A DNA stretch of 64,000 bases, from NCBI RefSeq assembly GCF_041860085.1, contig NZ_CP124747.1:5913001-5977000 (forward strand), given 5' to 3'. Source of the DNA: Schlesneria sp. DSM 10557 (GTDB taxonomy: Bacteria > Planctomycetota > Planctomycetia > Planctomycetales > Planctomycetaceae). Of this stretch, positions 36,350 to 44,484 are shown one piece after another; the first letter of the stretch is position 1, and every line of letters starts with the position of its first letter. Under the pieces are notes generated by a model. That model did no database searches. It saw only the letters and a program-made list of their open reading frames with translations, and was not told where the DNA came from. The position numbers and the translations under genes are program-made.

Positions 36350-37648
36350 TCAGCAGTCGAGGGTGTTGTCCAGCTCCCATTGAGTCACGTAGCTGGAGAA
36401 ATCCCTCCACTCTGCATGCTTGAGTTTGAGGAATCCGGTCACGAATTCCGGGCCCAGTCCCGCGGTCAGGATCGTATCTCGTTCCAGGGCTCGCAACGAA
36501 TCGAGCAGATTGTCGGGAAGGATCCGCAGTCCTTCGGGAATGCGATCGAGGTAGGCGTTTGATTCCGATGGAGGCCCCGGGTGACGGCGGTGGTCGATTC
36601 CATCCATCCCCGCTTCGAGCAGAGCCGCAGCCATGATGTAGGGGTTGGCTGCCCCGTCCGCCAACCGCAATTCGAATCGACCGCCGTCGGGAATACGGAT
36701 CATGTGGGTACGGTTATTCCCTGCGTAGCTGATCGTATTCGGGGACCAGGTGGCTCCGGAACTGGTTCCCCGTGCATGGATGCGGCGATACGAATTCACG
36801 GTGGGGTTCACGATGGCCGAAATCGCCTCGGCGGAGTTGAGAACCCCACCCAGGAATTCATAGGCCAGGGGGGACAGTCCCAGATCGTTACGGGCGTCGT
36901 GGAAAAGGTTGACTTTCCGCTCTTTGTCCCAGACGGAAACGTGAATATGGCAGCCGTTTCCGGTCAGGCGAGAGAAGGGCTTGGGCATGAACGTCGCCCG
37001 CAGCCCATGCTGTTCGGCAATCGACCGGACGAGAAACTTAAAGAAGGTCTGTTGATCCGCCGTGCGGAGTGCTTCGCTGTATTTCCAATTGATTTCGAAC
37101 TGTCCGTTGGCATCTTCATGATCGTTCTGGTACGGCTCCCAGCCGAGCTTCTCAATCGCATCACAGATTTCGGAGATGACGTCATAGCGACGAAGCAAGG
37201 CCTGCTGGTCGTAGCAGGGCTTCCTCTGATCATCCAATTTGTCACCGATCTGCTTTCCGTCGGGACTGAGCAGGAAGAATTCGCATTCGACCCCGGTTCG
37301 CATTTCAAACCCTCGGGCAGCAGCCCGGCCGATCGACTTTTTGAGGACATTGCGGGGGCCTTGTGCAAGTGGCTTCCCTTCCATCATCAAGTCAGCCGCC
37401 AGCCATCCGACTTCGGGTTTCCAGGGAAGCTGAATCAGACTTGCCGGGTCAGGCAGGGCATAAATATCTGGGTCGGCTGGAGTCAGGTCGAGCCAGGTGG
37501 CGAAGCCGGCGAAAGGCGCTCCCTTCTCGGAGACTTCTGAGATGGCGCTGGCCGGGATCAGCTTCGACCGGGATGTCCCGACGAGGTCGGAGAATGACAC
37601 CAGGAAATAACGTATCCCCAGCTCGTTTGCGGTTTGCTGCAGGTTCAT
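36350..37648 (-). CDS. Type III (GlnT-like) glutamine synthetase family protein
   Basis: This 432-residue protein has the glutamine synthetase catalytic blocks: the metal-ligand pattern VECEFFL, QFEINW (glutamate/metal site), NGCHIHVSVWD, VNSYRRIH and RFELRLADGAANPY. It lacks the adenylylation segment (NLYDLP) found in type I enzymes and is shorter than these, matching the GlnT group. The family makes glutamine from glutamate and ammonia, but close relatives are gamma-glutamylmethylamide or other gamma-glutamyl-amide synthetases; the substrate cannot be fixed here. The gene is convergent with the HisA-like gene. No methylamine-pathway partners are visible. Confidence 0.9.
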   Translation of the reverse strand: MNLQQTANELGIRYFLVSFSDLVGTSRSKLIPASAISEVSEKGAPFAGFATWLDLTPADPDIYALPDPASLIQLPWKPEVGWLAADLMMEGKPLAQGPRNVLKKSIGRAAARGFEMRTGVECEFFLLSPDGKQIGDKLDDQRKPCYDQQALLRRYDVISEICDAIEKLGWEPYQNDHEDANGQFEINWKYSEALRTADQQTFFKFLVRSIAEQHGLRATFMPKPFSRLTGNGCHIHVSVWDKERKVNLFHDARNDLGLSPLAYEFLGGVLNSAEAISAIVNPTVNSYRRIHARGTSSGATWSPNTISYAGNNRTHMIRIPDGGRFELRLADGAANPYIMAAALLEAGMDGIDHRRHPGPPSESNAYLDRIPEGLRILPDNLLDSLRALERDTILTAGLGPEFVTGFLKLKHAEWRDFSSYVTQWELDNTLDC

Positions 37649-37813
37649 GATCGCGTCTTTCGATTCATGTACGTCGTCGATCGCCGCGAGCAGCAGTCGA
37701 GGACGTTCTCAGTTCGTATCGCCCACGAGTGGCGGGCGCCAGGTCTTCAGTTTCAGGTGCGGTTCAAAGCGAGGAGCGCGCTCCGACGAACCTTGACGAA
37801 CACCAATCGCGAT

Positions 37814-38860
37814 TCAGGAATCGTTTAATAAGTCCGCGACTGCGGCTTTCAGGAACAACTGATCTTGCAGATGCTTCGATGGATTTCCGGCGCGATGGCC
37901 CCAGATCGAAGGGATCGGGCGGAATTCCGCGTTGGGCATCTTTCTGGCCTCAATCAGGCTGTCTTCGGGAGTGAAGTAAAGATCCGTCTGGCCCGGGATG
38001 ATGAACGTTTTCGCGGTGATCGATGCCAGGGCCTTGTCCAGGTCGTCCTGGAAGACGTCATTATCACTGATGTCAGAATGCAACCATGTCTGCAGCATGG
38101 ACAGCAGATTATTGGCGTCGCGACGCAGGAAGCTCGCTTCCCAATCCCGGACCAGAAAGTCTTCCAGCGAGGTGTAGCCGAGACTCAGGTAGACGTGTTC
38201 GCGGTAAAAAGCCTGTGAGAGAGCCCAGCCAGCATAGACGCGGCCAAAGGCTCGCAAGCCCTTTTCGGGATGTGTTCGGAAGTATCCCTCCACAAAGTTG
38301 GGATCGGTGGTCAATGTCGCCCGCAGGCCTTCCAGAAAGACCTGATTGTGGGGCGAGGTTCTGGCTGACGTGCAGACGGCCGCGATCCGCTCGACCGAGT
38401 CAGGAAAGAGTGCGCCCCAGTGAAGTGCCTGCTGGGCTCCCATTGACCAGCCGTATGCCATTGCCAGTCGGTTGATGCCGAACACCTCTGCCAGCATTCG
38501 CCGCTGTGCGATGACATTGTCAACATGGGAAATGAACGGAAATGGATGTCCAGGGGGAAAAGGGCTGTTGGAAGGGGAGGTGGACAAGCCATTTCCGAGC
38601 ATGTTCGGGATGACGATGAAGTAGCGTGTGGAATCAAGGATGCTGTCAGGCCCCCCGATCAGCCACTCGATGTCCATATGCTGTGCCCCGTACGAAGTGG
38701 GGTAGAGCACGACATTGGAGCGATCTCGGTTGAGGTTCCCGTAGGTCTTGTAGGCCAGCTGAAGCTCTGGAACGACAACTCCACATTTGAGCGTAAAGTC
38801 GGGAAGCCGGAAGATCTGATAGTTCGAAGCGGCCAGGGGAGGGGAGGCCGGGGCACTCAA
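37814..38860 (-). CDS. MetX-like alpha/beta hydrolase
   Basis: The 348-residue protein resembles homoserine O-acetyltransferases in architecture: PELQLAYKTYGNLNRDRSNVVLYPTS, the nucleophile elbow YGWSMGAQQALHWG (Ser as nucleophile), the Asp in PGQTDLYFTPEDS and His in WGHRAG. The usual GGSMGG elbow of MetX is changed to GWSMGA, so acyl-CoA transfer to homoserine is doubtful, and it is better called an alpha/beta hydrolase. The start is a TTG that overlaps the stop codon of the upstream desaturase gene (TTGA), so the two genes are translationally coupled, which suggests a lipid-related substrate. Confidence 0.85.
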   Translation of the reverse strand: MSAPASPPLAASNYQIFRLPDFTLKCGVVVPELQLAYKTYGNLNRDRSNVVLYPTSYGAQHMDIEWLIGGPDSILDSTRYFIVIPNMLGNGLSTSPSNSPFPPGHPFPFISHVDNVIAQRRMLAEVFGINRLAMAYGWSMGAQQALHWGALFPDSVERIAAVCTSARTSPHNQVFLEGLRATLTTDPNFVEGYFRTHPEKGLRAFGRVYAGWALSQAFYREHVYLSLGYTSLEDFLVRDWEASFLRRDANNLLSMLQTWLHSDISDNDVFQDDLDKALASITAKTFIIPGQTDLYFTPEDSLIEARKMPNAEFRPIPSIWGHRAGNPSKHLQDQLFLKAAVADLLNDS

Positions 38861-39825
38861 GAGGCTTCCTCCCGCTTTTCAGTGCCGAGGGAGCGGACGA
38901 CCGAACGATTGGCGGCGACGTAATTCGGGGCCAGGTGTGCCAGCTTCTGTTTGAGTTCTCCGTGGGCCTTAGGCAACTGAAAAAAGGGGATCGAAGGATA
39001 GAGGTGATGTTCTGTGTGGTAGGGCATATTCCACATCAGCAGCCGTACCGGAAAGCTCGCCAGTGTCGTGCGGGTATTCGTCAGTCCATTTTCGTCATCA
39101 CTACAGCCAGTGTGCTCTGCAATCAGAATGGCTCGCAGCAATGGCTGAGCGAGGAACGTGGGCAGGAAGAAACAGTACAGCGCGTAAGGGTAACCCAATA
39201 CGACGGAGATGATTCCCGCCACGTACACCGCCGATTGCAGCCCGGCGGAAAGGGAGATTTTGCGACGGGCATTCTCGGGGACGAAGGGGTAGCTGCTGGT
39301 TTGACCGGTCACAAGTCGGGCGAACATCAGAGGGCGGTAGAGCCAGAAGGGGATGCCGCTGATTTCCAGCAGGTATTGGATTACCGTTTGTGGTTTAGGA
39401 GACATCAGCTCGGGATCGCGATTCGCATCCTGTGTGTAGCGATGATGCCAAGTGTGATAGTAGCGGTAGTAGGTGAAGTTATAGTAACTGAGTAAGCCGG
39501 CGATCCAGCCGAAGATTTCGTTGTAGATCGGGGTCGCAAAAGCAGTCTTGTGAACACACTCATGCATGGGAGCGAACATCGTGACCAATGCAAATCCCTG
39601 CAGCAGCATCGCGGGAATCATCAGATACCAGTGGGGCATAGCCCGCCAGACCAGCAAGCCCGCACCAATGATGATGGCGAGATGGGTTCCGAATCGCAGA
39701 AACCCCTGCAGATCAGATCTTTGGCTGAGGGCTCGCACGGTGGCAATTTCGAGGGCTCCGCGGCCAGGTAGTGCCGAGGTACCCATGTCGATTGAGTCAA
39801 GGCTTGAAGCCGCATCAGAAGCCAT
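38857..39825 (-). CDS. Membrane fatty acid desaturase / beta-carotene-type hydroxylase family protein
   Basis: The 322-residue protein has the three histidine boxes of membrane di-iron desaturases: HECVHKTAF (HxxxH), HTWHHRYTQ (HxxHH) and YHTEHHLYP (HxxHH). There are four or more hydrophobic segments, including about 52-72, 75-92 and 180-210. The family inserts double bonds or hydroxyl groups into membrane-bound acyl chains or carotenoids with O2 and an electron donor. A GGGAG precedes the ATG at a good distance. It is co-transcribed with the MetX-like hydrolase gene, whose start overlaps its stop. Confidence 0.92.
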   Translation of the reverse strand: MASDAASSLDSIDMGTSALPGRGALEIATVRALSQRSDLQGFLRFGTHLAIIIGAGLLVWRAMPHWYLMIPAMLLQGFALVTMFAPMHECVHKTAFATPIYNEIFGWIAGLLSYYNFTYYRYYHTWHHRYTQDANRDPELMSPKPQTVIQYLLEISGIPFWLYRPLMFARLVTGQTSSYPFVPENARRKISLSAGLQSAVYVAGIISVVLGYPYALYCFFLPTFLAQPLLRAILIAEHTGCSDDENGLTNTRTTLASFPVRLLMWNMPYHTEHHLYPSIPFFQLPKAHGELKQKLAHLAPNYVAANRSVVRSLGTEKREEAS

Positions 39826-40369
39826 CAGCTACTCCCACGAACACTCACCTGAACGGAATCAATCGCGGATTCGCACTAGTATCTGCATGTTTACTAACGT
39901 GATAAGACGGGAGTCTCTACCACCATATTTAGCTTTGTATAATTTCAGATTCAGCGTAATCAGGTGCTTATGAGGCGACAAGCGATTTCCTGCACGATTG
40001 TTGGGTGACTTCGGCTTCCCGCACTGGCGCTGATTGCCTCGGTTCGTGCGACGTCTTTCCCGCGCAGCGACGGAGATTTTCATCACTGAACAAGGACTGG
40101 TGGACGTCGGGTTGCGATCTTTCTGGATGCCACAGATGCCCCCCCACTTTGGGTGGCACTGATGGCACTGACTTGATCGGTGTTGAAGGAGATTGTCGAT
40201 GACCCGGTGCGGGTGCCTCGTCGTGCAGTCCTTCGCCTGACGCAGGCCTGCGTCAGGCGAAGGACTGCATCTGCAGGAAACCTTTTTTGAGATTTTTCCC
40301 AGATTCGCAATCGCCATTGAAACCGTTTAAAGTGATGGCGGGTATTGATTTCGGAGGGGTGATCAGCTC
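39826..40369. other. Divergent intergenic region with long palindrome
   Basis: Between the desaturase (minus) and the sigma factor gene (plus) lie 544 bp without a credible gene. The notable element is a perfect 46-nt palindrome at 40224-40269, followed by a T-rich stretch (CTTTTTTG). The region must hold both promoters. Confidence 0.5.
40224..40269. repeat. Perfect 46-nt palindrome (23-bp arms, no spacer)
   Basis: Starting TGCAGTCCTTCGCC, the sequence reads identically on both strands, centred on AGGCCT at 40244-40249. It lies 100 nt upstream of the sigma factor start. It is not at the 3' end of any gene I can see on either strand, so it is not an ordinary terminator; it could be an operator, a cruciform, or the remains of a mobile element. 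Confidence 0.9.
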
Positions 40370-40927
40370 GTGGACGATCGGGAACTCGCCGAACGCTGTT
40401 TGACCGGTGACCAATCGGCCATCCGTGAGTTCGTTGCGCGCTTCGAGGGTCCTGTGCTGGCCATTTGTCTTCGGCAACTCAGGCATCGCGAGGACGCGGA
40501 AGACGTCGCGCAGCAGACAATGGTGCGTGCGATCAGGCATCTTCATCACTGGGATCAACTACGGTCTCTGGATCCCTGGGTGCTGACGATCGCCGTCAAT
40601 CGCTGTCGAACGCATCTTTCACAGCGAAAAGTACGTCCCCGCAGTTTCGATCCTGCGATTGACTCTCCTTCGCGCGAACAGCGTCTGGGGACGGCGGATT
40701 TGTCCGAAGAACTGCACCTGGCACTCAGAAAATTACGTGACGAATATCGAACGTGCTTCATTCTGTTCTATCAGCAGGAACTGAGTATCGCTGAAGTTGC
40801 GGAAGCCATGAATTGTCCCGAAGGGACAGTCAAAACGTGGCTGCACCGGGCTCGTCGAGAACTCGGACAACTGCTGATCGAACGCGGCGTCGTGACAAAG
40901 GACGGATATGAACTGCACCGAATTTAA
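40370..40927 (+). CDS. ECF-type RNA polymerase sigma factor
   Basis: The 185-residue product has the sigma70 region 2 (ICLRQLRHREDAEDVAQQTMVRAIRHLHHW) and region 4 (LRDEYRTCFILFYQQELSIAEVAEAMNCPEGTVKTWLHRARREL) and lacks regions 1 and 3, as ECF sigmas do. It directs RNA polymerase to a dedicated set of promoters. The start is a GTG 10 nt behind GGAGGGG. The anti-sigma gene overlaps its 3' end by 20 nt, so the two are translationally coupled. Autoregulation from the palindrome-containing upstream region is possible but not shown. Confidence 0.94.
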   Translation: MDDRELAERCLTGDQSAIREFVARFEGPVLAICLRQLRHREDAEDVAQQTMVRAIRHLHHWDQLRSLDPWVLTIAVNRCRTHLSQRKVRPRSFDPAIDSPSREQRLGTADLSEELHLALRKLRDEYRTCFILFYQQELSIAEVAEAMNCPEGTVKTWLHRARRELGQLLIERGVVTKDGYELHRI

Positions 40928-41762
40928 TAAAGAATTTGAGCAGTCTCTCGAGACTTCCCAACCGCTGGACTCGACGGCGCGAGAGCATCTTTCCGTCTGT
41001 CCTTCGTGTCGGGCATTTTGCGAATATCAGCAGCAACTCGACGATGCGATCGATGCGTGGAGATCGGGGTCCGGTTTAGAAGCATTGTACGAGCTTCCGC
41101 CACAACACATGGAGGGACTGGTGGATATGCTGCGGCGAGCGGCACCTCCCACGCGTCTGGCTGATTTCGTTCTGCATCAACTTGGGGAACTTGAGCCGGC
41201 TGAAGCAGGGGCATCGGAATTGCCGAGGCCCCTCCGTCGAGTCGCCGCAGTCCATACTCATCGCCGGGAGTCACGTTCGGCACCAGGATTTTTCGCGTCG
41301 CGAGCCATCCTTTTCGCATCGACGGTCGCGGCGGTCTGTCTGGTGGTTACCGTTCTCGTTTCCATCGGCAGGAAGGAACAAATCCAACAGGTCGCGAGTC
41401 AGTCTCCCGCAGTTCCCGTTGAATTCACTTCCCCATCTCCGGTGATCGTGGCTGCTCCGCAAGACGGACTTGTCACTGCGGATGTTTCAGAAACACTGAC
41501 GGCGGTCTTGTCGGATATTCGGTCCGAGTACCAAGTGCTGGCGACCGAGACAACGTTGGCCGCTCGTGAGTTTGCCAGCGTCATGCCAGTCAGACCCATT
41601 TCCCTGAACCTGAGAAAACCAGAACCGGAGACTTTGGAATCGGTCGATTCGAAATCCTCTGCGGTCGATGCTACCCGGATACTGAGTCCCATCAGCACCC
41701 GGGTCGAATCAGCACTCGGTTTCCTTTGGAACACGGTTCCGAGTTCGGTTCCTGCCGGCTGA
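40908..41762 (+). CDS. Anti-sigma factor with zinc-binding N-terminus and transmembrane helix
   Basis: This 284-residue protein starts with a short ZAS-like domain: HLSVCPSCRAF gives the HxxxCxxC motif that holds zinc and binds the sigma factor. One transmembrane helix lies at about 130-150 (ILFASTVAAVCLVVTVLVS), and the remaining C-terminal half is extracytoplasmic and Pro/Ser/Val-rich. It overlaps the sigma gene by 20 nt, the standard arrangement for a cognate pair. A signal outside the membrane would release the sigma factor; which signal is unknown. Confidence 0.85.
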   Translation: MNCTEFNKEFEQSLETSQPLDSTAREHLSVCPSCRAFCEYQQQLDDAIDAWRSGSGLEALYELPPQHMEGLVDMLRRAAPPTRLADFVLHQLGELEPAEAGASELPRPLRRVAAVHTHRRESRSAPGFFASRAILFASTVAAVCLVVTVLVSIGRKEQIQQVASQSPAVPVEFTSPSPVIVAAPQDGLVTADVSETLTAVLSDIRSEYQVLATETTLAAREFASVMPVRPISLNLRKPEPETLESVDSKSSAVDATRILSPISTRVESALGFLWNTVPSSVPAG

Positions 41763-41875
41763 AGGACGTCTCGCGCAGCTGACGTTATTGAATTTGAACC
41801 GATTGTGGCGGTGTGAGGGGCAGAAATGCGATTGGAAGTTTCTAGACCAGATCGCAAAGTCCAAGGTAGACGCTC

Positions 41876-43615
41876 ATGTTAAATCATTGGTCGATGACGT
41901 GTTGCTGGTTGCTGCTGGTCAGCTTGAACTTCAGCTTATCCCTGTGGGCCTCGGAACCGCGATCCGCAATGGATCTCGTCTCTGCGGATACCGCACTTTG
42001 TCTGGAGATCACCGGTCTCGAACAGGCATGGGGAGACTTAGAGTCAGGTCCGCTGGTGGAGCGGCTGCGAGCATTCCCGCCATTTCAGCGATTGCTGGAA
42101 AGTCCTGGCTTTCAGCAGTGGCAGGCGCTGAACCAGCATGTGGTCAATCAGACGGGGACGACGATTTCTGCGGCACTTCGCCAGCTATTCGCCCGTTCGC
42201 TTGTTGTTGCCATCGAACTGGATGTCACAGGGCGTCCCCGTGGGATTCTCATCGGAGAGGCGCACGACGAGGCGGCAGTTCGTGCTGCCATTGCCGCCTG
42301 GCAAAAGCTGGAGCCGAACACGGTGGTGACCAAGAAGACCCACCATGGCGCTAGCTATTTCGAACGTTCACGTCAGAAGACTTCGAAGGACACTCTTTAT
42401 TTTGCCGTCGCGGATCGATGGTTCGCTATTTCTGATCACGAAACGCTGCTGCATGACGTTATTGATCGATTCACTGCGGGAGCCGACGGTGCCGCTGCGT
42501 CAGGCTCGTTGAAATCGATGCCGCAGTCCGTGAAGTACAGCGAGGCTCGCAATCGTTTAAAGGACGACGCTTTCGCTTACGTGCACATCAACGCCCGTGC
42601 GTGGGATCATGGAATCGAGGAATCGTCAAGGGGCGACAAGGATCTGGAGAATCTGTCGGCGATCTGGAAGGGTGTTGACTGGGTCTCAGCGAGCCTTCAC
42701 CTCGATCAGGGGATTGTGTTTGAAGCGGTGGTGAATCTCGACGCCGAACAACTTCCTCCCCACTGGACACAATTCGTAACGCAACCAGTAGCCGAGTCTT
42801 CGTGGCTACAGCAGATCCCGCCGGAGTCGCTGCTGGCATTCGCGGGCGGTTTCGATCTGGCGCCACTGGTGCGATTTGCGTTTTCTCAGATTCCACCGGG
42901 CGAACGCGCTGAAATCGCTCTGATGTGCCGCGTCACGCAGAGTCTTTTTGGGGGATATGATCTCCTCGAGACAATCATTCCCGCACTGGGCCGTGATTTT
43001 GGCGGTTTCGTGACGATCCGGACCAATAGTACATCGGGAAAGACCACTCTGGACGGTGCCGTTGGCTTTTCGTTGGGCTCTCTGGCTGAAGAGCCGCTGC
43101 TGTCGGGGCTGGACCAGGGGCTCGAAGCGGGCCTCAGGCTGCTGGCCGCTTATCACTCCGCTCAGGGGAACTCCATCGTTACGGTAAAGCGGGAGGAAAA
43201 AGACGCCGTCCGCGTTCGAACGTTGGCGGGAGATGCTCCTTTTCCGATTGCTTACGGACTGAAACAAGACAAGCTCATCGTTGCGGGATCGTCGGATCAA
43301 CTGCAAACGTCGTTAGAGACTTTGGGGCAACCTCAGTCGGTGGGGCGGTTGCACGATCATGCACGTCGATTCTTCCCGGGTTCCCACCAACTCATCTGGC
43401 TGGACTGTGTGAGAACACGGGAAGTGCTGGCGAAGAGTGGACCGGAACTGGCCAGTTCGCTCACGTTTGAAGCGGCAGAAGAGGCTGCACGGCTGAAAAG
43501 GCGATTCGAAAAGGTCAGGCCGCTGCTGTCGATCGTTGATTCCCTGTTTCTGGCTGGCAAGCTTGAGCCCGATCGTATCTCGCTGATTTTTGGCGGAGGC
43601 TTTGATCAACCCTGA
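41876..43615 (+). CDS. Secreted hypothetical protein downstream of the sigma/anti-sigma pair
   Basis: The 579-residue protein has a signal peptide (about 1-26) and no further membrane segment. The mature part contains two similar halves with strand-helix patterns such as LVVAIELDVTGRPRGILIGEAHDEAAVRAAIAAW and YFAVADRWFAISDHETLLHDVIDRF, reminiscent of planctomycete DUF3352-like proteins, but I do not recognise the family with confidence. It begins 113 nt after the anti-sigma gene on the same strand and may belong to the same transcription unit, so it is a candidate sensor or target of the sigma factor. Confidence 0.7.
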   Translation: MLNHWSMTCCWLLLVSLNFSLSLWASEPRSAMDLVSADTALCLEITGLEQAWGDLESGPLVERLRAFPPFQRLLESPGFQQWQALNQHVVNQTGTTISAALRQLFARSLVVAIELDVTGRPRGILIGEAHDEAAVRAAIAAWQKLEPNTVVTKKTHHGASYFERSRQKTSKDTLYFAVADRWFAISDHETLLHDVIDRFTAGADGAAASGSLKSMPQSVKYSEARNRLKDDAFAYVHINARAWDHGIEESSRGDKDLENLSAIWKGVDWVSASLHLDQGIVFEAVVNLDAEQLPPHWTQFVTQPVAESSWLQQIPPESLLAFAGGFDLAPLVRFAFSQIPPGERAEIALMCRVTQSLFGGYDLLETIIPALGRDFGGFVTIRTNSTSGKTTLDGAVGFSLGSLAEEPLLSGLDQGLEAGLRLLAAYHSAQGNSIVTVKREEKDAVRVRTLAGDAPFPIAYGLKQDKLIVAGSSDQLQTSLETLGQPQSVGRLHDHARRFFPGSHQLIWLDCVRTREVLAKSGPELASSLTFEAAEEAARLKRRFEKVRPLLSIVDSLFLAGKLEPDRISLIFGGGFDQP

Positions 43616-43945
43616 GGTTGCGCCTCGTGAAAACCAGCCGCCTGCCGGAACTGTTGGCCCCGGGTGCGAATTGAGTGTCGTCTTCCCGCATGACATAAAA
43701 CCGGGACTGAAGTCGCCGGCGAGGGCTGTTGTGTTGGGAATTGGCAGCTCTGCCGAAGGTGGATTAGGATCGGGTTGATTGATTTTCTGGGTTGAATTTG
43801 ACGCGATTTTGGTGAACCTCGTACAACGACCCCTTGTCTGTTAAGCTGGTTTATCCAAAATGAACTTGCGCAGTGACGTTTCGATTCGAGTCGAATCGGA
43901 TTTCCTCGCACAAGTGACTGAACAACCATACCCGCGAAACGAACT
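43616..43945. other. Intergenic region before rsfS
   Basis: This 330-bp stretch has no gene. It probably contains the promoter for rsfS; an obvious -35/-10 pair was not found by eye. Confidence 0.4.
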
Positions 43946-44365
43946 TTGGAGTCTGCTATTTCTGCCGCCGTCTCTACCCCTGGTTCAAAAAATCGATTGC
44001 AGCGCAGTCTGGAAGATGCCTGCCACATAGCCAAACTGTGCGAAGAGTATCGCGGTAAGGATACGGTGGTACTCGACTTGACCGGTGTCACACCGATCAT
44101 GGACTTCTTCGTGATCACGACCGGAACCAGTACGCGCCAGATGCATGCACTCAGTGACGAAGTCCGGGTGCAGATGAAAGCTCGTGGACACAAACCACCC
44201 GCAACCGAAGGATACGAGCAGAGTTCCTGGATTCTGCAGGACTGGGGCGACATCGTGTTGCACTCATTTCTGCCAGAAGCGCGCGAGCTTTACGACTTGG
44301 AAGGACTTTGGGCCGACTCGAAGCGGGTTGACTGGCGAGCCGTCGTCGCGGCAGCTCCTCGTTAA
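43946..44365 (+). CDS. rsfS: Ribosomal silencing factor RsfS
   Basis: The 139-residue protein matches RsfS (Iojap/DUF143): DTVVLDLTGVTPIMDFFVITTGTSTRQ, HALSDEVRVQMKARGHKP, EGYEQSSWILQDWGDIVLHSFLPEARELYDLEGLW. It binds ribosomal protein uL14 on the 50S subunit and blocks subunit joining when nutrients are short. The start used is a TTG; the first 20 residues are weakly conserved, so the true start could differ slightly. In many bacteria rsfS neighbours nadD or obg; neither is present here. Confidence 0.93.
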   Translation: MESAISAAVSTPGSKNRLQRSLEDACHIAKLCEEYRGKDTVVLDLTGVTPIMDFFVITTGTSTRQMHALSDEVRVQMKARGHKPPATEGYEQSSWILQDWGDIVLHSFLPEARELYDLEGLWADSKRVDWRAVVAAAPR

Positions 44366-44484
44366 TTCGATGTCCCTCTGCTGATCAGTCTGGTAGGATG
44401 ACTTCCTGAGCCTGTGCGACATGAGTTGGTGGGGGATTTTCCGGCGAGAATCTCCCCCGAGTGGCGACTCCCGGGGATGAGACC

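Noticed and set aside
36581-37540. Plus-strand frame of 319 codons
   Set aside because: It is antisense to the glutamine synthetase gene, whose catalytic motifs prove the minus strand is coding.
39859-40317. 152-codon minus-strand frame between desaturase and sigma factor
   Set aside because: It is Cys/Arg/Asn-rich without predicted structure and runs through the perfect palindrome, which is unlikely for a real gene.
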